A stretch of DNA of 64,000 nucleotides from 2-02-FULL-55-14 sp964473365 (GTDB lineage Bacteria; Bacteroidota; Ignavibacteria; UBA10030). Below the pieces are notes generated by a model, which was given only the letters and a program-made list of their open reading frames with translations, was not told the DNA's origin and made no database searches. Shown piece after piece: positions 26,086-34,340 of the stretch. The number at the start of each line of letters is the position of its first letter. Positions within the stretch are counted from its first letter, which is position 1. A program made the translations under genes and the position numbers. The stretch spans positions 4,587 through 68,586 of the forward strand of contig CAYYOV010000018.1 of assembly GCA_964473365.1 (NCBI GenBank), in the 5' to 3' direction.

Positions 26086-28383
26086 TCACTTCATCAGCAC
26101 CAGCTTCCTCGTCATCGAAAAACCGTCCGCCGTCATCCTGCAAAAGTAGATCCCGCTGGGTTCGTTGGCCGCATTCCATGTGACCGTGTGAACGCCCGCT
26201 GACCACACGCCATCCGCCAGCGTGGCGACCTCCTTCCCCAGCACATTGTAGATCCGAACGCTCACTCGGGATTCGCGAGGGACTGCATATTGGATCTGCG
26301 TGGATGGGTTGAACGGATTTGGATAATTCTGGTCCAGCGCAAACGTCATCGAGGATCCATCCAAGCCATTGTCCGACCCGACCGATGTTGTGGCCGCGTT
26401 CCCGATGGTCTTGTACAGCACCGCCGAGCGATCCGATCGGACCGCGAGCAGATCAGGCTTGCCGTCGCCCGTAAAATCGCCAGCCGTGAGCGCCGCGTAC
26501 GAAGCGCCGTCAACGTAGTAGTCGGTGTAGGACCGGAACACGCCACCACCCGTGTTGAGGTAGACTGCGCTCGGGCACTCGTTCTGGCCGACCGAAACGA
26601 AGTCGATCCATCCATCGCTGTTCAAATCGACCGGCAGCGTCCAACGGATCCAGGAATTACCGAAGGTTGCACTCGTCGGCCACTGCTGAGGGATGTTGGT
26701 GCTTGCATCGCGGAACGTGCCGTTGCCGTTGTTCAGGAGGAGTTGGATCGTCGGCGTTCGATAATCGGTATGAACGCTCGCGATGATATCGATCCATCCG
26801 TCGTTGTCCACATCCGCGACGGCCAATCCGACGGAACCGCTGGCGTTGCCCAGCGGGCGAACGGGCATGGCACCTGCTGCCGCCTGCGTAAAGACGCCTG
26901 TACCATCGTTCAAGAGAAGCTTGTCGGTCAGCGTCCAAGCGAATACGTTATCATGGCCCCCGAGAATCAGATCTTCATCGCCGTCTTTGTCGACATCGGC
27001 GAAGATGCTCGACGTGTACCGTTCAGTGCGGATGGCGATCGATGATGGAAGCCCATCCGCACTGGCGGTGAAGACTCCGCTGCCGTTGTTCCGCAGCAGC
27101 TGCGGTCCGACCATGCCTCCGCCGATGTTGCACATATAGACGTCGAGGTCGAGGTCCTTGTCGATGTCTGCTACGGCGACGTTGTGCGTGAATGCATCAG
27201 CCGTCGGCATGCTCGACGGCATGCTTTGCATGGTCCCATCGGCATTTCGGACGAGGAGCAGGCTGACCTCGCCGGGGAATGGGTCGACGTCCGTTCCATG
27301 GCCGACGACCACCAGGTCCTGCCGGCCGTCGCGGTTGAAATCGCCGGTATACCAGTGACGTGGATGCACCAGGCCGAGATCGCGTGTCCAAGCCGAGGTA
27401 TCGTGCGTGAAATTGCCCGACCCGTCGTTTTGGAGGAACCAGAATGGTGTCTTGGTACCAGGGATCGTCGGCGGCCACACAAGTCCTGTTACGATCACAT
27501 CGAGGTCGTTGTCGCCGTCATAATCGAATGGGATGAGGTCCTGCGGATTGGAAATGCCGATCGAGAATGGCAGTGTGATGGCATCCGTGAAAATGCCCAG
27601 CGAATCAAGGAATCCGGCAGCGATCCACGATGGACGGTTTTGCGCTGTACGGTCCCCGAGCGTCATCGTCAAGTCCGGATTGCCGATGACGCGCGCCGTC
27701 GTCCCGGAGCCGTCGTTGAGAGGCCAGCATGCGATGAGTCCGGACTCGGAGCCGAGCAATGACTGCGTTGCCCGGGACTGGATCTCCGAGGCCGACAAGG
27801 CCACATTCCACACCCGTGCTTGACGGAGAGCTCCCGAAAATCCGCTCGCTTGGATGGAGGTATCAGGTCCGGCTCCCGCTCCGAGCGTAAACGGGACCGA
27901 GAGCGTTGTGCTTGGCGCTCCCGCGCTTGCCGTGCTGGCAACTTCGGCGCCGTTGACGTAGAGCCGCATCGTTCCGGACGACAGCGTTCCAGCAATGTGC
28001 GTCCAGGTTCGAAGCGCAGGCTGCGCTGGCGCCGTGGCCGTTCGATACGAGCCTGACACTCCGGTCGATTGGGCGAACTCGAATTTGCCGTCACCGCTCA
28101 ATTCGAGGCAGTAACTCATGTACGGATCGGCATGCCGGTTCTGGTTCGGTTTGCCCATGATGAAGGCGTACGGCGTGAGGGCCTCGATGTAGACCCAGGT
28201 CTCGATGGTGAAGGAGCTGCCAAGTTGCAGAGACGGTGATCCGGCCGTGAAGGCCATGCCGTATCCTTGGAACCGAAGGACATGCGACTGGGCTGGAGGG
28301 GCAAGTTGGCCCTTGGCGTCGGTCACCCAGAACAGGCATATGGCCACGAAGAGCGTTGCGCGATACGTGCGTCGGAGCATCAT
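26086..28383 (-). CDS. T9SS-exported protein with LamG domain and seven VCBS/FG-GAP repeats
   Basis: 765 residues. Signal peptide (LFVAICLFWVTDAKGQ), then a LamG domain (~35-215: FTIETWVYIEALTPYAFIMG, LRTWTHIAGTL, MRLYVNGAEV). Next come seven VCBS/FG-GAP-like calcium-binding repeats: DYDGDNDLDVIVTG, DFNRDGRQDLVVVG, DIDKDLDLDVYM, DVDKDGDEDLILGG, DVDNDGWIDIIAS, DLNSDGWIDFVSVG and DFTGDGKPDLLAV, forming a beta-propeller. The C-terminus is a T9SS sorting domain (QNYPNPFNPSTQI ... KLVLMK). Likely a cell-surface adhesin or glycan/metal-binding protein. The LamG domain is related in layout to that of the truncated protein at the window start. Confidence 0.9.
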   Translation of the reverse strand: MMLRRTYRATLFVAICLFWVTDAKGQLAPPAQSHVLRFQGYGMAFTAGSPSLQLGSSFTIETWVYIEALTPYAFIMGKPNQNRHADPYMSYCLELSGDGKFEFAQSTGVSGSYRTATAPAQPALRTWTHIAGTLSSGTMRLYVNGAEVASTASAGAPSTTLSVPFTLGAGAGPDTSIQASGFSGALRQARVWNVALSASEIQSRATQSLLGSESGLIACWPLNDGSGTTARVIGNPDLTMTLGDRTAQNRPSWIAAGFLDSLGIFTDAITLPFSIGISNPQDLIPFDYDGDNDLDVIVTGLVWPPTIPGTKTPFWFLQNDGSGNFTHDTSAWTRDLGLVHPRHWYTGDFNRDGRQDLVVVGHGTDVDPFPGEVSLLLVRNADGTMQSMPSSMPTADAFTHNVAVADIDKDLDLDVYMCNIGGGMVGPQLLRNNGSGVFTASADGLPSSIAIRTERYTSSIFADVDKDGDEDLILGGHDNVFAWTLTDKLLLNDGTGVFTQAAAGAMPVRPLGNASGSVGLAVADVDNDGWIDIIASVHTDYRTPTIQLLLNNGNGTFRDASTNIPQQWPTSATFGNSWIRWTLPVDLNSDGWIDFVSVGQNECPSAVYLNTGGGVFRSYTDYYVDGASYAALTAGDFTGDGKPDLLAVRSDRSAVLYKTIGNAATTSVGSDNGLDGSSMTFALDQNYPNPFNPSTQIQYAVPRESRVSVRIYNVLGKEVATLADGVWSAGVHTVTWNAANEPSGIYFCRMTADGFSMTRKLVLMK

Positions 28384-28576
28384 GTCGATGTTGTTCTGTG
28401 ATGATCGAGAGGTGAGAATATCAGGTATGTGACGGTGGAATCCAAGGGACGAGAAGATCGGAATCGCTCACGGCGGCCGCTTGCTTGCGCCGGCCGTGAT
28501 TTGGGACGCAAGAAACAGCGACGCCGATCATCGCTGACCGGCGGAACTTCATTCCATCACCATTATCACTGCCGCT

Positions 28577-28735
28577 TCTTCAACTTCTACCTTCTACCCT
28601 CTTCCTTCTGCCTTGCTTAGTACCCCCAAGGGGAATCGAACCCCTATTACAAGCTTGAAAAGCTCGTGTCCTAACCGTTAGACGATGGGGGCGGAACACC
28701 AAGGAAGAGTGTAGAATGAAGAATGTAGAAGTTGA
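28577..28735. repeat. CTTCTACCTTCTACC-type repeats flanking tRNA-Glu in inverted orientation
   Basis: Left of the tRNA (28577-28619): CTTCAACTTCTACCTTCTAC, then CCTCTTCCTTCTGCCTTGCT. Right of it (28698-28735): GGAAGAGTGTAGAATGAAGA, then ATGTAGAAGTTG, which is the complement motif. The two arms could pair around the tRNA gene. The CTTCTACCTTCTACCTTCTT motif appears again near 29160, on the 3' side of tRNA-His. Confidence 0.65.
28621..28692 (-). tRNA. tRNA-Glu(TTC)
   Basis: 72 bases on the minus strand. Acceptor GCCCCCA pairs with TGGGGGT (a G-T closing pair at position 1), D arm CGTCTAACGGTTAGGAC, anticodon stem-loop CGAGC-TTTTCAA-GCTTG with anticodon TTC, T arm AGGGG-TTCGATT-CCCCT, discriminator A. 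No CCA is encoded. Confidence 0.95.
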
Positions 28736-28777
28736 CTAAAGACCGCCTGGGATAGAATGGATCGCCACGACAGAATG

Positions 28778-29134
28778 TCACGACTTCGAGCGTGAGGTCT
28801 TGAGACCCGCGACAAGTATTGCAGTCAGCTCGCTCGACTCCACGCGCACTGGCATGGCTTCATGGTCAAGAACAAGCTCCAGCGCCATCAGAAGCTCCAG
28901 CCAGTACGTGCACTCATCGGCCTCTTCCATCGCGACCTGCATCTTCGCTTCGAACTCGGCTTTCGAGCGTGCACGACACGCGGCCCGATAATTGGCGCCG
29001 ACTGAAGTTGAGGACCGGATCAACTGCCGAACGATGACTTCCGCCGCAACCCCTACCGGTACACTCTGCACCAACCTGATGACTCGGAGCGCAAAGTCTT
29101 TGGTACGGACCTTGAGATCCCGTGTCTTCTCCAT
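28778..29134 (-). CDS. Four-helix-bundle protein of the 23S rRNA intervening-sequence (S23) family
   Basis: 118 residues from ATG 29134 (purine-rich GAGGGGAGGGG upstream). The fold signature is RTKDFALRVIRLVQSVP, IVRQLIRSSTSVGANYRAA, ARSKAEFEAKMQVAMEEADE and CTYWLELLMAL. This matches PF05635-type proteins, first found inside rRNA intervening sequences, that form pentameric helical bundles; their biochemical role is unknown. Here the gene lies not in an rRNA but between tRNA-Glu and tRNA-His, bordered by CTTCTACC-type repeats. It may move as a small cassette with these repeats (inference). Confidence 0.9.
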   Translation of the reverse strand: MEKTRDLKVRTKDFALRVIRLVQSVPVGVAAEVIVRQLIRSSTSVGANYRAACRARSKAEFEAKMQVAMEEADECTYWLELLMALELVLDHEAMPVRVESSELTAILVAGLKTSRSKS

Positions 29135-29149
29135 CCCCCTCCCCTCGAT

Positions 29150-29193
29150 CAGTACTCCACTTCTACCTTCTACCTTCTTGCCTCTACCTTGCT
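29150..29193 (+). repeat. CTTCTACC-type repeat between the S23 gene and tRNA-His
   Basis: CTCCACTTCTACCTTCTACC, then TTCTTGCCTCTACCTTGCTT. It is nearly the same as the array at 28577-28619, so the S23 gene lies between two copies of the motif. Confidence 0.6.
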
Positions 29194-29196
29194 TCG

Positions 29197-29271
29197 GGTG
29201 GCCAACGGGATTTGAACCCGCGACCTCCAGGGCCACAACCTGGCGCTCTAACCGACTGAGCTATGGCCACC
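29197..29271 (-). tRNA. tRNA-His(GTG)
   Basis: Minus strand. Acceptor GTGGCCA pairs with TGGCCAC, anticodon stem-loop CCAGG-TTGTGGC-CCTGG gives anticodon GTG, T arm CGGG-TTCAAAT-CCCG. The extra G at position -1 (29271) opposite discriminator C (29197) is the His identity feature. No CCA is encoded. Confidence 0.95.
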
Positions 29272-29363
29272 GTGAACTCATGCGAAGGATGACGAATGAC
29301 GGAAGAACTGCCGCCGGATGGTGGACATCCGGAGTCGTACGCGCACCGTCTTCCCCCGCAGAG

Positions 29364-29391
29364 ACAAAATAAGCCTGTCTTTCAACAGGCT
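29364..29391 (-). terminator. Terminator of the response-regulator gene
   Basis: On the minus strand AGCCTGT-TGAAAG-ACAGGCT, then TATTTTG. About 50 bases after the regulator stop at 29443 and before tRNA-His. Confidence 0.7.
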
Positions 29392-29442
29392 GTCTTTAAG
29401 GTACCGCAATTCAGCTGGAAATGCAAGGAACGGTCCGCGGGC

Positions 29443-30147
29443 CTATGCCGGGTCATCGCCGAACATGAAACCTTCTCCGGGCACCGTTCGCAACGGGCCG
29501 TGCATCGGATCCATCCCGGTTGCCTTGCGCAACCTGCTCACGGCCACGTCCACAACATTCGTTTGCGGATCGAAATCCAATCCCCACAGGTCTCGGAGGA
29601 GTTGCTCCCGCCGAATGACCGCGTTCTTGCGCCGCAGAAAATATTCAAGCAATCCGGACTCTTTTGGCGTGAGCACGATCTCAGTCGATCCGTGCGTTAC
29701 TGTGCGTGTCATGATGTCGAGCCGGAAACCCGCCCCCTCCAGATAACGGCCTCGTAATCCCTGGGACCGCTGCCAAACGGCCCGGATGCGCGCCACGAGC
29801 TCACGATGGTCGAACGGCTTCACGATGTAATCATCCGCCCCCTGTTCAAGCCCCCGGATCCGGTCGTCCGTTTGATCCCGACCGGAGAGGATCACGACGG
29901 GGGCCGCAAAGCCCGCTCTGCGCAGGTCGCGCAGAACATCGAGCCCATCCTTCAGCGGCAAGGCCAGATCCAGGATCATCAGGTCCGGCTGCCAGGCGAG
30001 CGCCTGCTCTTCGGCCGTATGACCATCCGTCGCGACTTCAACCGTGATGCCGGCGTGTGTCAGGACCGAACGCAGTACGGAAACGACGGCCGGCTCGTCT
30101 TCCACGACGAGCACTTTCTTGGGAAGTGTGGTAGGATCGGAACTCAT
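29443..30147 (-). CDS. OmpR-family two-component response regulator (orphan)
   Basis: About 234 residues from ATG 30147 (MSSDPTTLPKK). Receiver domain (~12-125): acidic pair in VLVVEDEP, phospho-acceptor Asp in LMILDLALPLKDG, Thr/Ser switch at VILSGRD and the conserved Lys in VKPFDHREL. A winged-helix DNA-binding domain follows (~135-230): LTPKESGLLEYFLRRKNAVI, REQLLRDLWG and VDVAVSRLRKATG. No histidine kinase gene is adjacent, so the partner is elsewhere. A TATAAT -10 element lies ~45 bases upstream. A terminator follows, so it is a single-gene unit. Confidence 0.92.
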   Translation of the reverse strand: MSSDPTTLPKKVLVVEDEPAVVSVLRSVLTHAGITVEVATDGHTAEEQALAWQPDLMILDLALPLKDGLDVLRDLRRAGFAAPVVILSGRDQTDDRIRGLEQGADDYIVKPFDHRELVARIRAVWQRSQGLRGRYLEGAGFRLDIMTRTVTHGSTEIVLTPKESGLLEYFLRRKNAVIRREQLLRDLWGLDFDPQTNVVDVAVSRLRKATGMDPMHGPLRTVPGEGFMFGDDPA

Positions 30148-30190
30148 GGTAATCTGGAACATTACACAGGTTCGCCACAGATGCAACTCT

Positions 30191-30219
30191 ATTATAATGT
30201 ACTAATGAATCCCCATTCA
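30191..30219 (-). promoter_or_regulatory. Probable promoter of the response regulator
   Basis: Minus strand TATAAT (30196-30191) about 45 bases before the ATG at 30147. The sequence 17 bases upstream (TGAATG) is a poor -35, so the call rests on the perfect -10 and its placement. Confidence 0.4.
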
Positions 30220-30241
30220 GGGAAGGCCAATTCCCGGTCAA

Positions 30242-30270
30242 TTGTTCGTTGGATGACCGAATGATATATT
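30242..30270 (+). promoter_or_regulatory. Possible promoter of the PlsY-like gene
   Basis: TTGTTC (30242-30247), 17-base spacer, TATATT (30265-30270). The -35 matches only TTG, but the -10 and spacing are good. The predicted start is near 30277, giving a very short leader before ATG 30292. Confidence 0.4.
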
Positions 30271-30291
30271 ACATGGCAAGTGTACGAACGC

Positions 30292-30867
30292 ATGACCACC
30301 GACCTCCTTCTCCTCCCCGCATTCTATCTTCTCGGCTGTCTGACCTCGGGCTACTACCTCGTCCGGGCGTTCAAGAACACCGACATCCGCAAGCACGCAC
30401 TCGGATCGACCGGCGCACGCGATGTCGGACGCGTGCTTGGTCCCTGGGGGCTCATCGTCACGAGCGGGCTCGACCTTATTAAGGGGGCATCCGCCGTGTG
30501 GATCGCGACTCGGTATGGTACACACGACTGGCTCGCCCCGGCTGGGATCATCATGATGCTCGCTGGACACATCTGGCCGGCTCAGCTGGGATTCCGCGGA
30601 GGTCGCGGCGTGATGCCGGCCGTCGGCGCAGTCGCCGTGCTCGACCCTATCCTTATGGCCGTCTTTATCGGTCTTCTCGTCCCGGTGTACGCGGTCCTGC
30701 GACGCCTGACCTTGAGCGGTATGATCGTCGTCGCCTTTGCTCCGGTGATCGCGTTCGTGCTCGGGCGGACGGGACAGATCCTCCCATTACTCTGCGTCGT
30801 GTCTCCACTCATTGTCGTCGCCCACTGGAAGATCCTTCGCGAAGACCTCGGATTGGCGCGGGCGTAG
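30292..30867 (+). CDS. Divergent PlsY-family (acylphosphate:glycerol-3-phosphate acyltransferase-like) membrane protein
   Basis: About 191 residues, five to six hydrophobic helices. Motif 1, normally SGNxGxTNxxR, reads LGSTGARDVGRVLG; motif 2 reads GHIWPAQLGFRGGRGV, compared with GHxFPxFxxFKGGKGV. The topology and the GH...GG(K/R)GV loop place it in the PlsY family, which makes lysophosphatidate from acyl-phosphate. However, the Asn and Thr-Asn of motif 1 are changed, so it may be a paralogue with a different substrate. ATG 30292 is chosen over GTG 30280. The next gene, an M28 peptidase, is unlikely to be related in function. Confidence 0.8.
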   Translation: MTTDLLLLPAFYLLGCLTSGYYLVRAFKNTDIRKHALGSTGARDVGRVLGPWGLIVTSGLDLIKGASAVWIATRYGTHDWLAPAGIIMMLAGHIWPAQLGFRGGRGVMPAVGAVAVLDPILMAVFIGLLVPVYAVLRRLTLSGMIVVAFAPVIAFVLGRTGQILPLLCVVSPLIVVAHWKILREDLGLARA

Positions 30868-30974
30868 CGGCCCTTGCTTCCGTCCTTTCGGCTCAGTATT
30901 GTTTTATCTCGTCGGTTCCCCCACCAACCGTCGTCCACCAGGCACTTCTCACCCTCAGCAGGAGGCAGCACCTC

Positions 30975-32615
30975 ATGAAACGCATTAGCTGGATCCTCGC
31001 CGCGTTGGCGACTACGGCGCTCATGGCTGTCGCTCAACCGATGGCAGAATCAGTCGACACCGCCATCGTCTCAAAGATCAAAGACGAAGGGACGAACCGT
31101 TCGAAGGTCATGGAGTATGCCTCGTACCTGACGGACGTCTACGGACCACGCCTGACGTGGTCACCCGAATATCGCCGCGGCGCCGATTGGGTCAGTGGTG
31201 AACTGAAGAAGCTCGGCCTGACGAATATCACGTACGACTACTGGAAGCCGATCGGAAAGGGATGGACCCTGAAGAAGTTCAGCGCGAACATGATTGCGCC
31301 CGTGGCTACACCTCTGATCGCCTTCCCGAAAGCATGGTCTCCGGGCCTGCGGGGAACCGTCAAGGGCCCCGTCGTCGTGATGAAGGCGCAGAACGCGGAC
31401 GAACTGAATGCGTACAAAGGAAAGCTGAAGAATGCGTATGTGTTTCTAGGAGACCCGCGCGAGGTACCGGCATGGATGACCGCGCCCGGCAAGCGGATGA
31501 CCGACTCCGAACTGCTCGCCATGGCCAATTCGCCAGGCGGCGCCGGACGGATGGGCCGCATGATGCGCGATTCCTCAGCACTGAAGCGATTCGTCGACCA
31601 GGCCAACTTCAATGCTGAACGGAGCGAATTCTGCATGAAGGAAGGCGCCGCGATGATCGTCGACGGGGCGCGGGGTGACGGCGGAACGATGTTCGTCGCC
31701 GCAGCCAGCGTACCCCGGAAGGTCGAGAACATCGCCGAAATGTTCGGCGGCCGTACGTCGCCGTATGCCCCCGACGCGCCCGAGATCCTTCCGCAGGTCT
31801 CACTCGCAGCGGAACATTACAATCGAATTGTCCGAATGGTCGAGAAGGGCGAGAAGGTCCAGCTCGAGATGCAGCTCGACGTCGCTTGGGCGAAGCCCGA
31901 CAGCGGTTTCAACATCATCGCCGAGCTCCCCGGCACGGACCTGAAGGACGAGGTTGTTATGATCGGTGGCCACTTTGACACGTGGCATGCCGGCACGGGC
32001 GCGACCGACAACTCGAGCGGCACGGCTGTCTGTCTGGAAGCTCTGCGCATCATGCAGACACTCGGCCTGAAGCCACGCCGGACGATCAAGATCGGACTGT
32101 GGGGAGGCGAGGAACAGGGACTTTACGGTTCGCGCGAATATGTAGCCGAAGCGCTGGCGGAGCGTCAGTCGAGCGACATGCTGGGAATGATGATGGGCCG
32201 GAATTCCGGACCGCTTGTCAAGAAAGCGGGATACGAGAAGTTCTCGGTCTATTTCAACAACGATAACGGTACCGGGCGCGTGCGCGGAGTATACATGCAG
32301 GGGAATGAAGCTGTCCGGCCGATCTTCCAGGCATTGTTAAAGGCCGCGAATGACCCGACCGCTCAGACACTGACGATCGACAACACCAGCGGCACCGACC
32401 ATCTGTCGTTCGACGGCGCAGGACTTCCAGGCTTCCAGTTTATTCAGGATCCCGTCGAATACGACACCCGCACACACCACAGCAACATGGACCTGTACGA
32501 GCGCCTCCAGACTGACGACATGAAGCAGGCCGCGGTTATGATGGCCATTTTCGCTTACCACGCGTCGGTGCGAGACGGGCTCTATCCGCGCAAGCCGATG
32601 CCAGCGGGAAGATAG
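30975..32615 (+). CDS. Secreted M28-family metallopeptidase
   Basis: 546 residues. ATG 30975 is preceded by AGGAGG and starts a signal peptide (MKRISWILAALATTALMAVA). An N-terminal region (~30-300) includes a PA-like insert. The M28 catalytic domain then follows: zinc ligands in IGGHFDTWHAG (His, Asp), TDNSSGTAV (Asp), WGGEEQGLYGS (Glu pair) and a late His in TRTHHSNMD. Likely a broad aminopeptidase or carboxypeptidase acting on peptides outside the inner membrane. A strong terminator follows. The upstream PlsY-like gene is only ~105 bases away but has its own stop and no clear link. Confidence 0.92.
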   Translation: MKRISWILAALATTALMAVAQPMAESVDTAIVSKIKDEGTNRSKVMEYASYLTDVYGPRLTWSPEYRRGADWVSGELKKLGLTNITYDYWKPIGKGWTLKKFSANMIAPVATPLIAFPKAWSPGLRGTVKGPVVVMKAQNADELNAYKGKLKNAYVFLGDPREVPAWMTAPGKRMTDSELLAMANSPGGAGRMGRMMRDSSALKRFVDQANFNAERSEFCMKEGAAMIVDGARGDGGTMFVAAASVPRKVENIAEMFGGRTSPYAPDAPEILPQVSLAAEHYNRIVRMVEKGEKVQLEMQLDVAWAKPDSGFNIIAELPGTDLKDEVVMIGGHFDTWHAGTGATDNSSGTAVCLEALRIMQTLGLKPRRTIKIGLWGGEEQGLYGSREYVAEALAERQSSDMLGMMMGRNSGPLVKKAGYEKFSVYFNNDNGTGRVRGVYMQGNEAVRPIFQALLKAANDPTAQTLTIDNTSGTDHLSFDGAGLPGFQFIQDPVEYDTRTHHSNMDLYERLQTDDMKQAAVMMAIFAYHASVRDGLYPRKPMPAGR

Positions 32616-32682
32616 GTCCAAAACGAAACGAGCTCTGCTCCGGAAGGATGCAAAGCTGCAAAACGGTATCGAACGAAAACAG

Positions 32683-32719
32683 ACAGCCCTCGTGGACTTC
32701 ACGAGGGCTGTGCTGTTTT
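32683..32719 (+). terminator. Terminator of the M28 peptidase gene
   Basis: ACAGCCCTCGTG (32683-32694) pairs perfectly with CACGAGGGCTGT (32700-32711) around a 5-base loop, followed by GCTGTTTTC. Confidence 0.88.
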
Positions 32720-32785
32720 CGGGGTAGGACGGTATGTGCGGGGATCAACCTGCGACCCCATGGGCTTGAGCGGGCCAGTGCTTTG

Positions 32786-33514
32786 CTATGTCCGCCGAAC
32801 GACGGCCACGAGCGAAAGGCCGAACGGCAGCGACATCGTTCCAACCAGATGGCGTTCCGATTCGAATACCCGTTGAAGTGTTCGGTTCAACCAGCCGGCG
32901 GGGACCGTCAGTCCGTCGTCGATGAGCCGCCCAGTCAGCCGCGCCAGGGCCCGTTGAATAAGCGCCAGAGGGAACAACAACGTGTTGAAGTAGCTGACGT
33001 ATTCAACGCGCAAACCTGCCGAGCTGATCGCCGCCGTCAATGTCTCTCGGGTGTACCGACGGTAGTGGTGATTGATCTCGTCGTGCGCTGACCACAGCCA
33101 GGGATAGGCCGGCACCGTGATGACGATCGACCCGCCGTTCGTCAGTCGTCCACCCATCTCTCGCAGCACCGCTTCATCATTCTCGATATGCTCGATGACG
33201 TCGAGCGCTGTGATGAGGTCGAACCGCTGCTCGTGATTAGGCAGATCGTCGAGCGTACCCTGCACGACATTCGAGAGCCCACGGCGGCGGGCATATTCGA
33301 CCGCCAGCTCGGACGTATCGAGTCCCCACCCCTTCCATTCCTCCGAAAGTGCCTTCAGGAACGCAGCCGTTCCGCACCCGACGTCGAGCGCAGGCCGTGA
33401 GTTTCCTGGACCCAACGTCCGCCGGATCAGGTCCAGCACAATGCGCTGCCTGGCCACGAACCACCAGTGGCGGTCTTCGACCTCGAAGAATCGGTGATAC
33501 AGAGAAGGGTCCAA
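32786..33514 (-). CDS. Class I SAM-dependent methyltransferase of the polysaccharide locus
   Basis: 242 residues starting at a TTG (33514); no in-frame ATG fits better. N-terminal YHRFFEVEDRHWWFVARQRI is typical of methyltransferases in O-antigen loci. Motif I is ALDVGCGTAAFLKAL, strand 4 reads FDLITALDVIEHIENDE, and YPWLWSAHDEINHHYRRYTR follows. A hydrophobic C-terminal half (TLLFPLALIQRALARL) may contact membrane-bound lipid-linked substrate. Its start lies 8 bases after the stop of the GT2 gene, so the two probably act together. Last gene of the minus-strand locus; it converges with the M28 gene. Confidence 0.85.
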   Translation of the reverse strand: MDPSLYHRFFEVEDRHWWFVARQRIVLDLIRRTLGPGNSRPALDVGCGTAAFLKALSEEWKGWGLDTSELAVEYARRRGLSNVVQGTLDDLPNHEQRFDLITALDVIEHIENDEAVLREMGGRLTNGGSIVITVPAYPWLWSAHDEINHHYRRYTRETLTAAISSAGLRVEYVSYFNTLLFPLALIQRALARLTGRLIDDGLTVPAGWLNRTLQRVFESERHLVGTMSLPFGLSLVAVVRRT

Positions 33515-33522
33515 ATCGATGC

Positions 33523-34263
33523 CTATCGCTTCTGGGGGCCTGCCACGGAGTCGTACCGACCGCTCCAGAACCCGCGCCGGACACGGAGAAGGCCGCGGAT
33601 ATCATCGACGGCGGTGCTGACGATCTTCACGCGGCTGTCGAGGTCCTCGATCCACGAGACCGGCAGGTCGAAGATGCGATAGCCCAACCGTTCAGCGATG
33701 ACAAGAAGCTCCGTATCGAAGAACCAGCCAGTGTCCTCAACGACCGGCAACAGAGCGTTGGCCGCCTGTCGATTGAGGGCCTTGAATCCGCATTGAGCAT
33801 CGGAGAATTTTGTCGCGAAGAAGGCCTTGACGAGCAAGTTGTAGCCGCGCGAGATCACCTCACGCTTTAGGCTCCTGCGGGTCGTCGACGCTTTCAGCAG
33901 CCGCGAGCCGATGCCGATCTCGAATCCGCCGCCGATCAACGCCTCGATCATCGGCGGGAACGCGTAGAGGTTCGTGGAGAGGTCGACATCCATGTAAGAC
34001 AGATAGTCGGCTGATGATTCCGTCCACACTTTCTTGAGTGCGCGTCCGCGCCCTTTCAGGTCGAGGTGGACCACCCGAACGCCCGAGTATGTTCGTGCGA
34101 GCCCTTCGGCCACCTCTTGCGTGCGGTCGATCGAGGCGTTGTTGGCAATGACGATCTCCCAATCGAACCGCGCATGCTGCGTCAGGAACGCATGGAGCGT
34201 TCCGATGCTCGCGGGAAGGATCTTTTCTTCGTTGTAGACGGGGATGGTGACGTTGACGAGCAT
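33523..34263 (-). CDS. Family 2 glycosyltransferase (polyprenyl-phosphate sugar synthase type)
   Basis: 246 residues. GT-A fold: VTIPVYNEEKILPAS at the N-terminus, IVIANNASIDRTQEVA, the metal-binding DVDLSTN (DxD) near residue 100, GIGSRLLKAST, and a C-terminal catalytic region GFKALNRQAA then DTGWFFDTELLVIAERLGYR. This resembles dolichyl-/undecaprenyl-phosphate glucosyltransferases without C-terminal membrane helices. It would load a sugar on a lipid carrier for the GT-C protein encoded just upstream (34341-35705). A hairpin separates it from that gene. Confidence 0.88.
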   Translation of the reverse strand: MLVNVTIPVYNEEKILPASIGTLHAFLTQHARFDWEIVIANNASIDRTQEVAEGLARTYSGVRVVHLDLKGRGRALKKVWTESSADYLSYMDVDLSTNLYAFPPMIEALIGGGFEIGIGSRLLKASTTRRSLKREVISRGYNLLVKAFFATKFSDAQCGFKALNRQAANALLPVVEDTGWFFDTELLVIAERLGYRIFDLPVSWIEDLDSRVKIVSTAVDDIRGLLRVRRGFWSGRYDSVAGPQKR

Positions 34264-34282
34264 GGGCGGACGATATCGTTTC

Positions 34283-34329
34283 TCGCAGCGCGTGCCTGCC
34301 GGACGCCAGGACAGGCAGGATCGCTGCGA
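34283..34329 (-). repeat. Hairpin with CCTGCC/GGCAGG arms between two glycan genes
   Basis: TCGCAGCG (34283-34290) pairs with CGCTGCGA (34322-34329), and inside them CCTGCC (34295-34300) pairs with GGCAGG (34314-34319). The inner arms share the CCTGCC/GGCAGG core of the dispersed inverted repeats but not their AGTAGGCAGTA ends. No T tract. Confidence 0.55.
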
Positions 34330-34340
34330 CCAAGAGAATG

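Noticed and set aside
28577..29271. A prophage or integrative element at the tRNA genes
   Set aside because: No integrase, no direct repeat of the tRNA 3' ends and only one small gene between them; a small repeat-bordered cassette is the most that can be said.
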